Below, piece after piece: positions 23,011 through 30,220 of a DNA stretch of 64,000 nt. The notes below the pieces were generated by a model. It worked only from the letters and a program-made list of their open reading frames with translations. It was not told the DNA's origin and did not search any database. Made by a program: the position numbers and the translations under genes. The DNA lies in assembly GCA_009760855.2 (NCBI GenBank), contig WPIO01000014.1, positions 122,001 through 186,000 on the forward strand. Direction: 5' to 3'. Positions within the stretch are counted from its first letter, which is position 1. Each line of letters begins with the position of its first letter. Origin of the DNA: Cristatella mucedo. Lineage: Eukaryota; Bryozoa; Phylactolaemata; Cristatellidae.

Positions 23011-23334
23011 ATGGAGATATATTGTATGAAGTGTAAAAAGTCGACTGATACGATCCATGAGGAGTATGTTGAAGTAGATAGCACAAAAGGATTAAGAGGA
23101 ATGGTAAAAGGAATTTGTACAATCTGTAGTAAAAAGAAATCAAAGTTTGTGAGACTAAGAAGTACTCCAGTTCCAGTTGCTGTTGGTGAAGGATCTTTAT
23201 CTCAAGGGAGAAGGATTTGAAGAAGTGTTGGTGAAGGATTTTTATCTCAAGGGAGAAGGATTGGAAGAGGAGCAAGTGAACAACAAATAATTGGTGAAAT
23301 TAAGAGTGCGATAGAAAAACTAAAAAAAAAGTAA
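23011..23334 (+). pseudogene. Small zinc-ribbon protein with internal duplication and in-frame TGA
   Basis: It starts MEIYCMKCKKSTDT and has a second Cys pair CTICSKKKSKFV, giving a C-x2-C...C-x2-C ribbon of the kind seen as a small basic protein in many large DNA viruses and Polinton-like elements. The C-terminal half holds two copies of a VGEG(S/F)LSQGRRI unit. A TGA (23218-23220) lies exactly between them; the same frame then continues GRGASEQQIIGEIKSAIEKLKKK to a stop. The TGA replaces the codon that is GGA (Gly) in the second unit. Function unknown; a DNA-binding or virion-core role is plausible from the basic character. Confidence 0.6.
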
Positions 23335-23711
23335 AATCATCAGCTTTGACAGATATAGAAATAAATAATTATATAAAAAACTTAGATATAAAAAACTGTA
23401 GAGGTGTATTTGCAAGAGATGAACTGAAAAAGTCCTTAGAGAATGAATGCCTTTTTTGTAACACTGGGAAATCAGACCTTGCAATATATCACTGGGTCGC
23501 ATTAAAGAAAGAAGGGTCTAAGTGTTTTTACTTTGATTCTTTTGGAGCACCACCAATGCCAGAGGTAATAAGTTACTTCGGTGATATACCATCTTTTCAA
23601 ACATTTCAATTGCAAAAGTTCAATCAGAAAGATTGTGGAAGAAGGTGTCTAATATTCTTAAAACTAATGGAATTAACTGATTTTGGAACAACGATGGAAT
23701 TATTGATTTGA
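23331..23711 (+). pseudogene. Adenain-like (C5/Ulp1-fold) cysteine protease, start codon missing
   Basis: The maturation protease of Polinton/adenovirus-like particles. Visible: N-terminal LTDIEINNYIKNLDIKNCRG, the catalytic His in YHWVALKK, the acidic residue in YFDSFGAPPMPE, and the catalytic Cys in KDCGRRCLIFL, in the right order and spacing. About 120 codons is short but within the range of element-encoded forms. No ATG is found between the upstream stop and the first conserved residues; a GTA codon sits where an ATG might be expected (23331), so the start seems lost, or another start is used. It follows the zinc-ribbon gene with a slight overlap. Confidence 0.75.
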
Positions 23712-23733
23712 TTTAAACAAATTATTTACCCTT

Positions 23734-23743
23734 TATAGAAATG
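23734..23743 (+). promoter_or_regulatory. TATAGAAATG start-coupled motif
   Basis: Exact match; its ATG starts the 162-aa protein gene. Confidence 0.6.
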
Positions 23744-24229
23744 GAAATCCAAAATAAGAAATTCGTAGTTCTTGAAAATGCATCAGTCATAATTCCAAAA
23801 GGAAAACCAGCTCGAGTTCACATTGAAGAGAGGATTTCAAAAGATTCTAAGCAATATTACAACATGTGGTTATACATCACTGAAGACATAATGCCATCTA
23901 TTAAAGACATTGTAGAAAGGTCTAGTAAGAAACTTGATTTCAAAGGATATGACTTGAGTAAAAGGTCTACAACTGGAGTTCGAATTGATTTTGGTATCAA
24001 GCCAAGTATATTCTTTGATCAAAAAAATAAACAGTTGAAGTTCAGTTCTATTGCTGATGTAGTTCATAAATTTGGAAGTGACTTTTCTATTACTGGAGTT
24101 CTCGATGGAAGTTATGTTACTAAAGACTCCTACAACTCTGAAGAAAGACTTTATATTAGATTGAAGCTTGATCAAGTTAAAGTCTATGACTCAGTAAAAC
24201 GAGGAGAGTTAAATCCTGCTGATTATTAG
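23741..24229 (+). CDS. Intact 162-aa protein, unknown
   Basis: One of the few intact genes in the element. The start is fixed by the exact TATAGAAATG motif. The product begins MEIQNKKFVVLENASVIIPK and is mixed alpha/beta, with a C-terminal beta-rich part (SITGVLDGSYVTKD, RLYIRLKLDQVKVYD). The beta-rich composition might fit an OB-fold single-strand-binding protein or a small capsid component, but no signature residue confirms either. No signal peptide or membrane segment. It ends in an A/T-rich gap before the convergent phospholipase-like gene. Confidence 0.6.
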   Translation: MEIQNKKFVVLENASVIIPKGKPARVHIEERISKDSKQYYNMWLYITEDIMPSIKDIVERSSKKLDFKGYDLSKRSTTGVRIDFGIKPSIFFDQKNKQLKFSSIADVVHKFGSDFSITGVLDGSYVTKDSYNSEERLYIRLKLDQVKVYDSVKRGELNPADY

Positions 24230-24280
24230 ATTATTAAAAAGAAAAAAGAAAAATAAAAATTAGTTAGATTAGTTAATTTT

Positions 24281-25048
24281 TTATATCTTTTTTCTACTGA
24301 TATCTAACATCCTATCAACAATGCCTCGGGCATAATTTTTTATCTTATTCAAACTTGATGGATTGTTTACTTTATCTTTTAAGAAATCAGTTGCAAATGA
24401 ATCGTTTGACATTCCACCAATACCTAAGCCCAATTTTGCCTTTGCTGCCATGATAGCTGCCACTGTTTTAGCGTCTTCCCTAACATAAGCAGGCTGCTTA
24501 GGATCAAGAGCAATACGGGCAGCACTTTCAGCAAGAACAAGGTCTGACAGATTCCGTATTTCTGTTCTTCTTGGTTCTGGCATTCCACCAGTCTCTGTAT
24601 ATGTATGGTCATGGATAAGTGCACGATTATCAAGATCATTAACGCCTTGGTAGCCTTGTTCCATTCTTTGAGCGAACTTAGTTCCCGGACCCGCATGACT
24701 ATATCTATTAGTATTATTGAAATTTCCGTCTGTAACAAACTCTGATTTTACTCCTGCTGGCAACTTCAAGTGAAACTCTCTTCCTCCAGATATCTTATTT
24801 ATTATATCTACAATACCCGAACCATGTTTTCTATTTGCCTTTATCTGTTTAAGACTAAAATTCAATTGCAACCCTTTATTAGCACTTCAACTTTTTTCTA
24901 TTTTGTTTAGTTGCGTATTAGTTACAAATAAAGAAACAGATCCTGTTAAATCAGAGTGTATAAATCTGATTGAAATTGGTTCTGTCGATTTATGTATTTG
25001 TTTTAGTTGATGATCTGACAGTGATAGTTTGATTTCGTGATAACTCAT
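24281..25048 (-). pseudogene. Phospholipase A2-like virion protein with N-terminal repeat module, in-frame TGA
   Basis: The ATG follows a TATATAGAAAATG string. Codons 1-53 (MSYHEIKLSLSDHQLKQ... to NKIEKS) form a module that is also found in the adjacent small gene. TGA (24889-24887) interrupts the frame at codon 54, and the rest is open to 24281. After a KHGSG linker comes a parvovirus-VP1-like phospholipase A2 domain: a calcium-loop-like HAGPGTK and the catalytic-helix ALIHDHTY with its His-Asp pair. Such domains let particles cross endosomal membranes in parvoviruses and are known in related Polinton/bidna-like elements. The C-terminal part is Ala-rich. Activity is not demonstrated; the loop and His-Asp pair are present. 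Confidence 0.75.
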
Positions 25049-25058
25049 TTTCTATATA
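25046..25058 (-). promoter_or_regulatory. TATATAGAAAATG start-coupled motif
   Basis: Minus-strand version with one extra A; its ATG starts the phospholipase-like gene. Confidence 0.5.
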
Positions 25059-25099
25059 TAATAAAGTAATTTAAACGGATACAGTTACTTATTCAGATA

Positions 25100-25483
25100 T
25101 CACATATGGTATTTAATTTTAAATGGGTGTTTAAACCCCAATACGTGTTTTATACTGTCTAAAAATGATATACAATAACAATAACAAAATTGAATTATCG
25201 ATTTTCTTTTCGGCTGAAGATATAATATATCATCTTCATCTCTATATATTTTAGATTTTTTAATAGCCTCCAATTGATCAGGTTTTAATGTCTATACACA
25301 ATTAGTACCATCTGATTTACTTTTTTCTATTTGATTTAGTCGATCTTGAGTTACAAAAAAATAATGACCACCCACTAAATTATACTGCATAAGTGTGATT
25401 GAAATTGAATTACTAGCCATTTTAATATCATTTATAATATTACCCGATAGGCATAAATATACTCCTTTATATTTCATTTTCAT
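25100..25483 (-). pseudogene. Paralogue of the phospholipase gene's N-terminal module, in-frame TAG
   Basis: It begins MKMKYKGVYLCLSGN and reads ISITLMQYNLVGGHYFFVTQ and RLNQIEKS, which lines up with ISIRFIHSDLTGSVSLFVTN and QLNKIEKS at the start of the phospholipase gene. TAG (25294-25292) ends the obvious frame at 63 codons, but the same frame goes on with TLKPDQLEAIKKSK, resembling another copy of the module, to a stop at 25100. No phospholipase domain follows. Function unknown. Confidence 0.55.
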
Positions 25484-25492
25484 TTTCTATAT
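25481..25492 (-). promoter_or_regulatory. TATAGAAAATG start-coupled motif
   Basis: Same string as upstream of the phospholipase gene, embedded in a TATATATATA tract. Its ATG starts the module paralogue. Confidence 0.5.
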
Positions 25493-25537
25493 ATATATAA
25501 TAAAAAACAATTTAAACATTTATAAAACTATGTATAA

Positions 25538-26026
25538 ATGGATCAAGATAAACTAAGAGATAGAGTTTTTGAGTTATTTTATTTCAACGCCCTAACAGGA
25601 AAATTTACATATAAAACTAAAAGACAGAGAATAACAGTTGGGTTGGAAGCCGGTTGTTTAAACACCAGCGGATACAAACAAATAACAGTTGATGGAAAGC
25701 TATACTACGCTCATAGATTAGTATGGTTGATCATGACTGGTAAACTACCTTTGAATGAGATTGATCACATTGATAATGATAGACAAAATAATCGTTTTGA
25801 GAATTTACGTGAAGCAACTCATTCAGAAAATCAAAGAAATAAACACAAAAGAGAAGGCTTATTATCTAATTTTATTGGTGTGAGCTTTCATAAAAAAGCA
25901 AACAAATACGTAGCCTATATACGAATAGATGGAGAAAGAAAACACCTTGGATACTTTAATGATGAAGAAGCTGCTGCTTACGCTCGAGATAATGTAGTAA
26001 TACGTTTGAATATTGAGTTTGCTTAA
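25538..26026 (+). CDS. HNH endonuclease with C-terminal AP2 domain (phage homing-type)
   Basis: An intact 162-codon gene. Residues 59-100 have the HNH layout: YAHRLVWLIMTGKLP, EIDHIDNDRQNNRFENLR and the following NQRN. Residues 110-150 read NFIGVSFHKKANKYVAYIRI and a GYFNDEEAAAYARD segment, the AP2-type DNA-binding fold common at the C terminus of phage HNH proteins. Such enzymes nick or cut DNA and often mobilise themselves. It sits alone on the plus strand between minus-strand genes, so it may have been acquired independently. The ATG is preceded by TATAA, a weak form of the start motif. Whether it assists integration in this integrase-less element is pure speculation. Confidence 0.85.
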   Translation: MDQDKLRDRVFELFYFNALTGKFTYKTKRQRITVGLEAGCLNTSGYKQITVDGKLYYAHRLVWLIMTGKLPLNEIDHIDNDRQNNRFENLREATHSENQRNKHKREGLLSNFIGVSFHKKANKYVAYIRIDGERKHLGYFNDEEAAAYARDNVVIRLNIEFA

Positions 26027-26082
26027 CTTATTTTTACTTATACATTAACAGAAGATAATAAAATAATTCGTTACACTGACTT

Positions 26083-26504
26083 TTAGTTCTTACATCTTCG
26101 TTTGAGATCATCTCTAAGTTTAATCATTTCATTATATATTTCTTCTTGACTCTTACCTTGTGCAAAAAGGTTACTCAATAGCATCGAACTCTCAGCTTTA
26201 TAGTCACACGTTTTACGACCACCGACAGTTGAAGCTTCTACTTTTTTATGTCTCTTTTTAAATCTTTACTATAACTAACACCTCCTTTCTCTACAAGTCC
26301 TTTTCCTTTGTTAAGGTAAGTTAATCTATTTTTGACTTCTGAATTCTGTACTTTATCACTTAGATCTATATTCACACCTTTTTCAAGTAGTTCTATCATG
26401 TTTTTCAAGTCTACAATAGCATTATTTAATCTTTCTTTTTGGAGTGTCAAAGCACTCATTCTCTCTTCATGAGTATTCATTTTAGGTGCTCTAGCAGTAT
26501 ACAT
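26083..26504 (-). pseudogene. Coiled-coil protein, unknown, with a frameshift
   Basis: The first 85 or so codons (begins MYTARAPKMNTHEERMS) are helical with a heptad-like ALTLQKERLNNAIVDLKN segment. The frame stops soon after an AAAAAG run. The neighbouring frame continues without a stop as HKKVEASTVGGRKTCDYKAE and ends DDLKRRCKN at 26083, so the original gene was probably about 140 codons. It starts five bases after the end of the membrane-protein gene, consistent with one transcript. No known family recognised. Confidence 0.5.
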
Positions 26505-26508
26505 TGTT

Positions 26509-27183
26509 TCATCTACTATTTTTTTCTATCAATCCTGCAACTGCTACAGTGATTGAAACTGCTAAACCAACAGTTCCTATTACACTGGCTATGCTAGCAA
26601 TGATAGCTGGAATAGCAAGTAAAAAGCCTCCTCTCATTTCAAGAAAGTTCTTTTTCCAAGCTATTGGATCAAGTTGAGTTGCATCCCAAGAAACTTATTC
26701 TCCAAAAGTATCAGATAAAAACTTACTAGGATTTAAATACCAATCACTGTTTGCTTTTTCAGCTTCTAATAATGTCTCATTAATGTAGAAACCTACTTCC
26801 AAACTTGCAACCATCTTTGAGAGTCCTTCTTTTTTATCTGACATTTTTTTCCAGAAGACTTGTCCATACTTACCAGAAGATATATCATCAACAATTTCTT
26901 TTATAAACAAACCAAGATCTACTACTCCTGTTACTCCTGATAGAAATCCTCCTAGAGCTTTTGTAGCTGTTCCGATAACCTTGAAAGATTGTAATACTTT
27001 TGGAACGATCTTTGCGATCTTGTTTGAGGCCTGTAAGGGCAGCTTTATAGCAACTTTAGGCACTATTTTTATAACTACTTTCGAACCTACTTCTGTCGCT
27101 GTTGTAATAACTGAAACAACTTCCTTAGTTGTATCTACTCCTTCTTTTATACTATCAACACCTTTTCCTTTTTTATTCTTCAT
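26509..27183 (-). pseudogene. Predicted membrane protein, unknown, with in-frame TAA
   Basis: It starts MKNKKGKGVDSIKEGVDTTK, followed by a Lys/Val-rich amphipathic stretch and a hydrophobic, Gly-rich segment. TAA (26697-26695) ends the visible frame at 162 codons, but the same frame continues with VSWDATQLDPIAWKKN and then a long hydrophobic stretch (LLAIPAIIASIASVIG onward, about 30 residues) to TGA at 26509. It looks like a 224-codon protein with a C-terminal membrane anchor. Its start lies 13 bases from the oppositely directed fibre 1 start. A penetration or minor capsid role is possible but unproven. Confidence 0.55.
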
Positions 27184-27196
27184 ATATTATAAGTGA
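27184..27196. promoter_or_regulatory. Divergent intergenic promoter region
   Basis: Thirteen bases (ATATTATAAGTGA) separate the two start codons. It contains TATTATAA on the plus strand and TATAATAT on the minus strand, so one TATA-like core may serve both directions. Confidence 0.4.
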
Positions 27197-28063
27197 ATGG
27201 AAAAAGTTAGAAAGATTAATGGTTCTATTTATAGTGATTTTAACGCTAACGGAAATAGAGTAACTAACTTAGCATACCCTCTTAATGATGGTGATGCAAT
27301 AAATTTGAGCTATGGTTTTAGTTCAAACTTTGGAGGAAGTGTTGCTACAAATGCTATAGGTGATTTAGCAACTGTTTCAAGTATGTCAGGGTTTCTTTCA
27401 AAGACTAATGGAAAGATGCTGTCGCTGTTGAATTGTAAGAATGTTTTTGGTATATCAGGAAACTCTCCTGATGGAACTGTATACAGTGATTTAAGAACTT
27501 ATAAAGTGATTAACTATGGACTCTTAAAAAATATGACACAAGTGTTTCAAGGTAAAGCAACTGCAAGTATGAATATGGGAGGAAAGAATATTACTAACTT
27601 AAAAGACTCTGATACTGTAACAAAGCAGTACATAGATAATAATAAACAAATCTCGTTTAGGTATTTTGGAGCAGGCTCTGGTACTTATCCAAACGTATTT
27701 TATCTTGATATGCTTGGTTTAAGTATTACAGCTAATGGTAGCACAGGAAATAAATTTCAAGCACAACAACTTACACCAAGTGATAAGCCTATTGTAGCAA
27801 CCACTGGAGATGTTGTTGCGTACATGATTAACCTTAAAACATTCTTTCCTGGTGTATTACCCAACTTTAAAATGGTGAGTGGTGTTGTGTTTGCAACCGA
27901 CAAAACAAAGTCTTACGTAGAGTTATCTACTGATAATACTTATGGAATTTGTGGTACTCTAGTTTTAATAATTAACACAGATGGAACGTGTAGATATGCT
28001 ATAGATAAATTTACTGTTGCAAGTGGAATAACTTACATTGATTTTCTTTTTACTATTGTATAG
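27197..28063 (+). CDS. Fibre-like protein 1
   Basis: An intact 288-codon gene. The N-terminal half holds two shaft-like repeats of the kind NRVTNLAYPLNDGDAINLSY and MNMGGKNITNLKDS followed by TVTKQYIDN. This N-x-I-x-N-L-x-x-P-x-x-x-D-A-x-x-K-x-Y-(I/V)-D pattern is common in phage tail fibres and in fibre proteins of adintovirus-like elements. The C-terminal half is beta-rich (ASGITYIDFLFTIV end) and could be a receptor-binding head. It is immediately followed, two bases later, by fibre-like gene 2. The protein probably acts outside the particle in attachment; this is inferred from the repeat type. Confidence 0.7.
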   Translation: MEKVRKINGSIYSDFNANGNRVTNLAYPLNDGDAINLSYGFSSNFGGSVATNAIGDLATVSSMSGFLSKTNGKMLSLLNCKNVFGISGNSPDGTVYSDLRTYKVINYGLLKNMTQVFQGKATASMNMGGKNITNLKDSDTVTKQYIDNNKQISFRYFGAGSGTYPNVFYLDMLGLSITANGSTGNKFQAQQLTPSDKPIVATTGDVVAYMINLKTFFPGVLPNFKMVSGVVFATDKTKSYVELSTDNTYGICGTLVLIINTDGTCRYAIDKFTVASGITYIDFLFTIV

Positions 28064-28068
28064 AAATG
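28059..28068 (+). promoter_or_regulatory. TATAGAAATG start-coupled motif overlapping the previous stop
   Basis: Exact match; the TAG within it is the stop codon of fibre 1 and the ATG is the start of fibre 2. Confidence 0.6.
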
Positions 28069-28959
28069 TTCAGACCTAAAAGAAGAGGAATTGCTATAAA
28101 AAATTACATTAAAAAAAGCGGTGATGGGCTTACAGGTAGTTTAATTATGAATGGAAATTTAATAAAGGATTTAGGTGATCCTGTTGATCTTGGAGATGCT
28201 GTAAATAGAAAGTATATAGATACCAATTTCGTTACAAAAGTATCAAGAGGAACTACTGCTGATGGAGATATCGATATGAATAATTTTAGAATAGTAGATC
28301 TTGCTAATCCTACAAATCCTAGTGATGCTGCAACGAAAGATTATGCTGATACCAAGCTACCACTTACTGGTGGAGATATTACAGGTAATTTAAATGTGCA
28401 TGGAAGTATTACTGCTAGTGATAATCCCGATGGTCGTCTTCTTCATGATTATAGTGCTCCTAATAAAAAATATTTAGAAGCAAACTTTGTTGGTTTTAAA
28501 GGAGGAGTAATTAATGGAAATATAGATATGAGAAAAATGTTTATTAAAATTGAAAATGATCATATTGATCCTAATGATGGTGTTAATCTTAATTATCTAA
28601 ATACAATTACAGATGGAAATGTAGCGGTTATAAAATTTAGCGGTTCTATTAATAGCACACTACAAACAAGTTTTGGATGTGTAACATATGCTGGAAAATG
28701 GATTAGTGATTTAGGAAATGTTTATGTCCCTAGAGGTATATTTGTACTTTCAGCATCATATTCATTGGATCCAAATATAACAAAAATTATTATTCCTTAT
28801 ACACCGAATATAATAAATCAAGATAATTATTCTTTTCAACTGTTTGGAAGTTATTCACTAGATGAAAACAAAAAAATAGTAGAAAGTTCTACATTTGTAC
28901 CTACACGCGATTTACTTGGTAAATCAATAAACATAACACTTTATATAGCAATTCAATAA
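28066..28959 (+). CDS. Fibre-like protein 2
   Basis: An intact 297-codon gene. Three or four shaft repeats are visible: NLIKDLGDPVDLGDAVNRKY, FRIVDLANPTNPSDAATKDY, and a diverged IKIENDHIDPNDGVNLNY, each ending in an (I/A/L)(D/N) pair. GDITGNLNVHGSITAS lies between them. The C-terminal half is beta-rich (FSGSINSTLQTSFGCVTYAG; SINITLYIAIQ at the end) and different in sequence from fibre 1, as expected if heads diversify. It ends at TAA directly abutting the ATG of fibre 3. Confidence 0.75.
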   Translation: MFRPKRRGIAIKNYIKKSGDGLTGSLIMNGNLIKDLGDPVDLGDAVNRKYIDTNFVTKVSRGTTADGDIDMNNFRIVDLANPTNPSDAATKDYADTKLPLTGGDITGNLNVHGSITASDNPDGRLLHDYSAPNKKYLEANFVGFKGGVINGNIDMRKMFIKIENDHIDPNDGVNLNYLNTITDGNVAVIKFSGSINSTLQTSFGCVTYAGKWISDLGNVYVPRGIFVLSASYSLDPNITKIIIPYTPNIINQDNYSFQLFGSYSLDENKKIVESSTFVPTRDLLGKSINITLYIAIQ

Positions 28960-30062
28960 ATGCTTTCTAAAAGATAATTACAAATTGATGGAACGTTTAA
29001 TTTTTCAAAAAATAGAATAATAAATGTTGGAGAGATAATTGATTCATTAGAAGCTGTTAATAAAAAGTTTGCTGATAATAACTATCTAAGCAAAGATTTA
29101 GAATTAGATCAAAGTATAAGAGGAAATTTATCTGCAAAATCAAAAAAGTATGTAAAACTATCTGATCCTATAAATCCTTCTGATATTGCAACAAAACAAT
29201 ATGTTGATTCAAAAGTTAATTCATATGGTTCAAGTAATATAAGTGGAAATTTAAATGTTAAAAAAATATATTTGAAAAGAGATGATCTAGATTTAATTAA
29301 TTACCAACCAAATGATTTAGTCCCTAATAGAACAATTTTAAACTGGTATCTAGAGTCTGTGGCAAATGAACAATTTTCTAGTATTATTGCAAACACAAGG
29401 TTTATTAGATGTTTCGGTAATTTAAGTGTAAAAAGTTTGACAAATATTGGCTCACCACCACAATCATTTTCTTCCTCTGATAAAGGAAAATTAATTTTAT
29501 CAAAACTATCTGACGTAAAGATAAAAAACCCGTATATAAAAGAATATATTTTCGTTTAGTAGATTTAGATGATTTCGCATCTAGTTTTACTTATTATCTT
29601 AATAATTTAACTAGCTTTAGCATTTCTAAATCAGTTTACCGTTATATTAAAGTTACATCTGGTACAGCAACTTCTAGAATTCAAATTATGAAAGCAGATA
29701 TTTATATTAATATTAAAAAGGAACATACATATAATGTAATACCTATTTCAGAAGAACCAATACCCGGTGATATAATCGTTAGAGAAATTTATCATAATAG
29801 AATATATATCAAAGATCTATATAATATATTTGATGTAAGTAATTCACCATATAATATTACAATTTCAAATACTGATTCAGTAGTAACAATTAATTTTACT
29901 ATTATATTCCCGAGTGGGTATGCATCAAACATTAGGTTTCCAAGTTATTTAGATTATCTTGAGATTGGATTAGTTAATGGAGTTAATTATTCTCCTTCAA
30001 CATCGATAGATAAAACAAATGGAATAAACAGATATGTCAATTACTATATTTCGGATATTTAA
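28960..30062 (+). pseudogene. Fibre-like protein 3, with an early stop and a frameshift
   Basis: It starts with MLSKR, then TAA at codon 6 (28975-28977). The same frame is then open with shaft repeats (NRIINVGEIIDSLEAVNKKF, KLSDPINPSDIATKQYVDS) to 29559, where it stops. A neighbouring frame carries on from about 29556 (VDLDDFASSFTYYLNNLTSF onward, beta-rich) to 30062. It was thus about 367 codons long. It is the longest and most damaged of the three tandem fibre genes. Confidence 0.6.
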
Positions 30063-30074
30063 CATTTCAAATAA

Positions 30075-30149
30075 ATGAGTCTTTCCAATAAAGATATTGA
30101 ATTTAGTGATGATAGAATTTTTCCTTTTGCGATATCGGGAAATTTTTGA
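30075..30149 (+). pseudogene. Short frame running into the right TIR
   Basis: Begins MSLSNKDIEFSDDRIF after AAATAAATG and stops within the terminal repeat after 24 codons. It could be the start of a fourth fibre-like gene cut by the element's end, or chance. Confidence 0.25.
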
Positions 30150-30220
30150 CAACCGATGGTGGAACCAAGGTTGGAGAAAAATTTGACGATGTCGTAAAAG
30201 GAAAATTTCTATCATCAGTG
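30097..30220 (-). repeat. Right terminal inverted repeat, internally palindromic
   Basis: Reverse complement of the left repeat including the inner TTGAATTTAGTGATGATAG boundary. As on the left, its two ends (GATAGAATTTTTCCTTTTGC and its partner near the outer edge) are mutually inverted, giving a possible ~105-nt hairpin. Confidence 0.92.

Larger units (their letters stand above)
16084..30220. mobile_element. Integrated Polinton/adintovirus-like virus (PolB, capsid, ATPase, protease), ~14.1 kb
   Basis: The block has matching inverted ends and a gene set characteristic of the Polinton/adintovirus group: protein-primed family B DNA polymerase, double-jelly-roll capsid protein, FtsK/A32-type ATPase and adenain-like protease. 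It also has a phospholipase A2-like protein and fibre-like proteins. It is markedly more AT-rich than the flanks. No rve integrase was recognised in either strand, which is unusual for canonical Polintons. Target-site duplications are not visible, partly because the left side abuts a CT microsatellite. Most genes have stops or frameshifts and one carries a LINE tail, so the copy is most likely a fossil. Assignment to a named family would need a phylogeny. Confidence 0.9.

Noticed and set aside
22985-23502. Minus-strand frames of 60-96 codons, Phe/Leu-rich
   Set aside because: Shadows of the zinc-ribbon and protease genes, whose conserved motifs fix the plus strand.
16248-30062. Reassigned stop codon as explanation for in-frame stops
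   Set aside because: TAA, TAG and TGA all occur inside genes, frameshifts are also present, and the same three codons end other genes normally.
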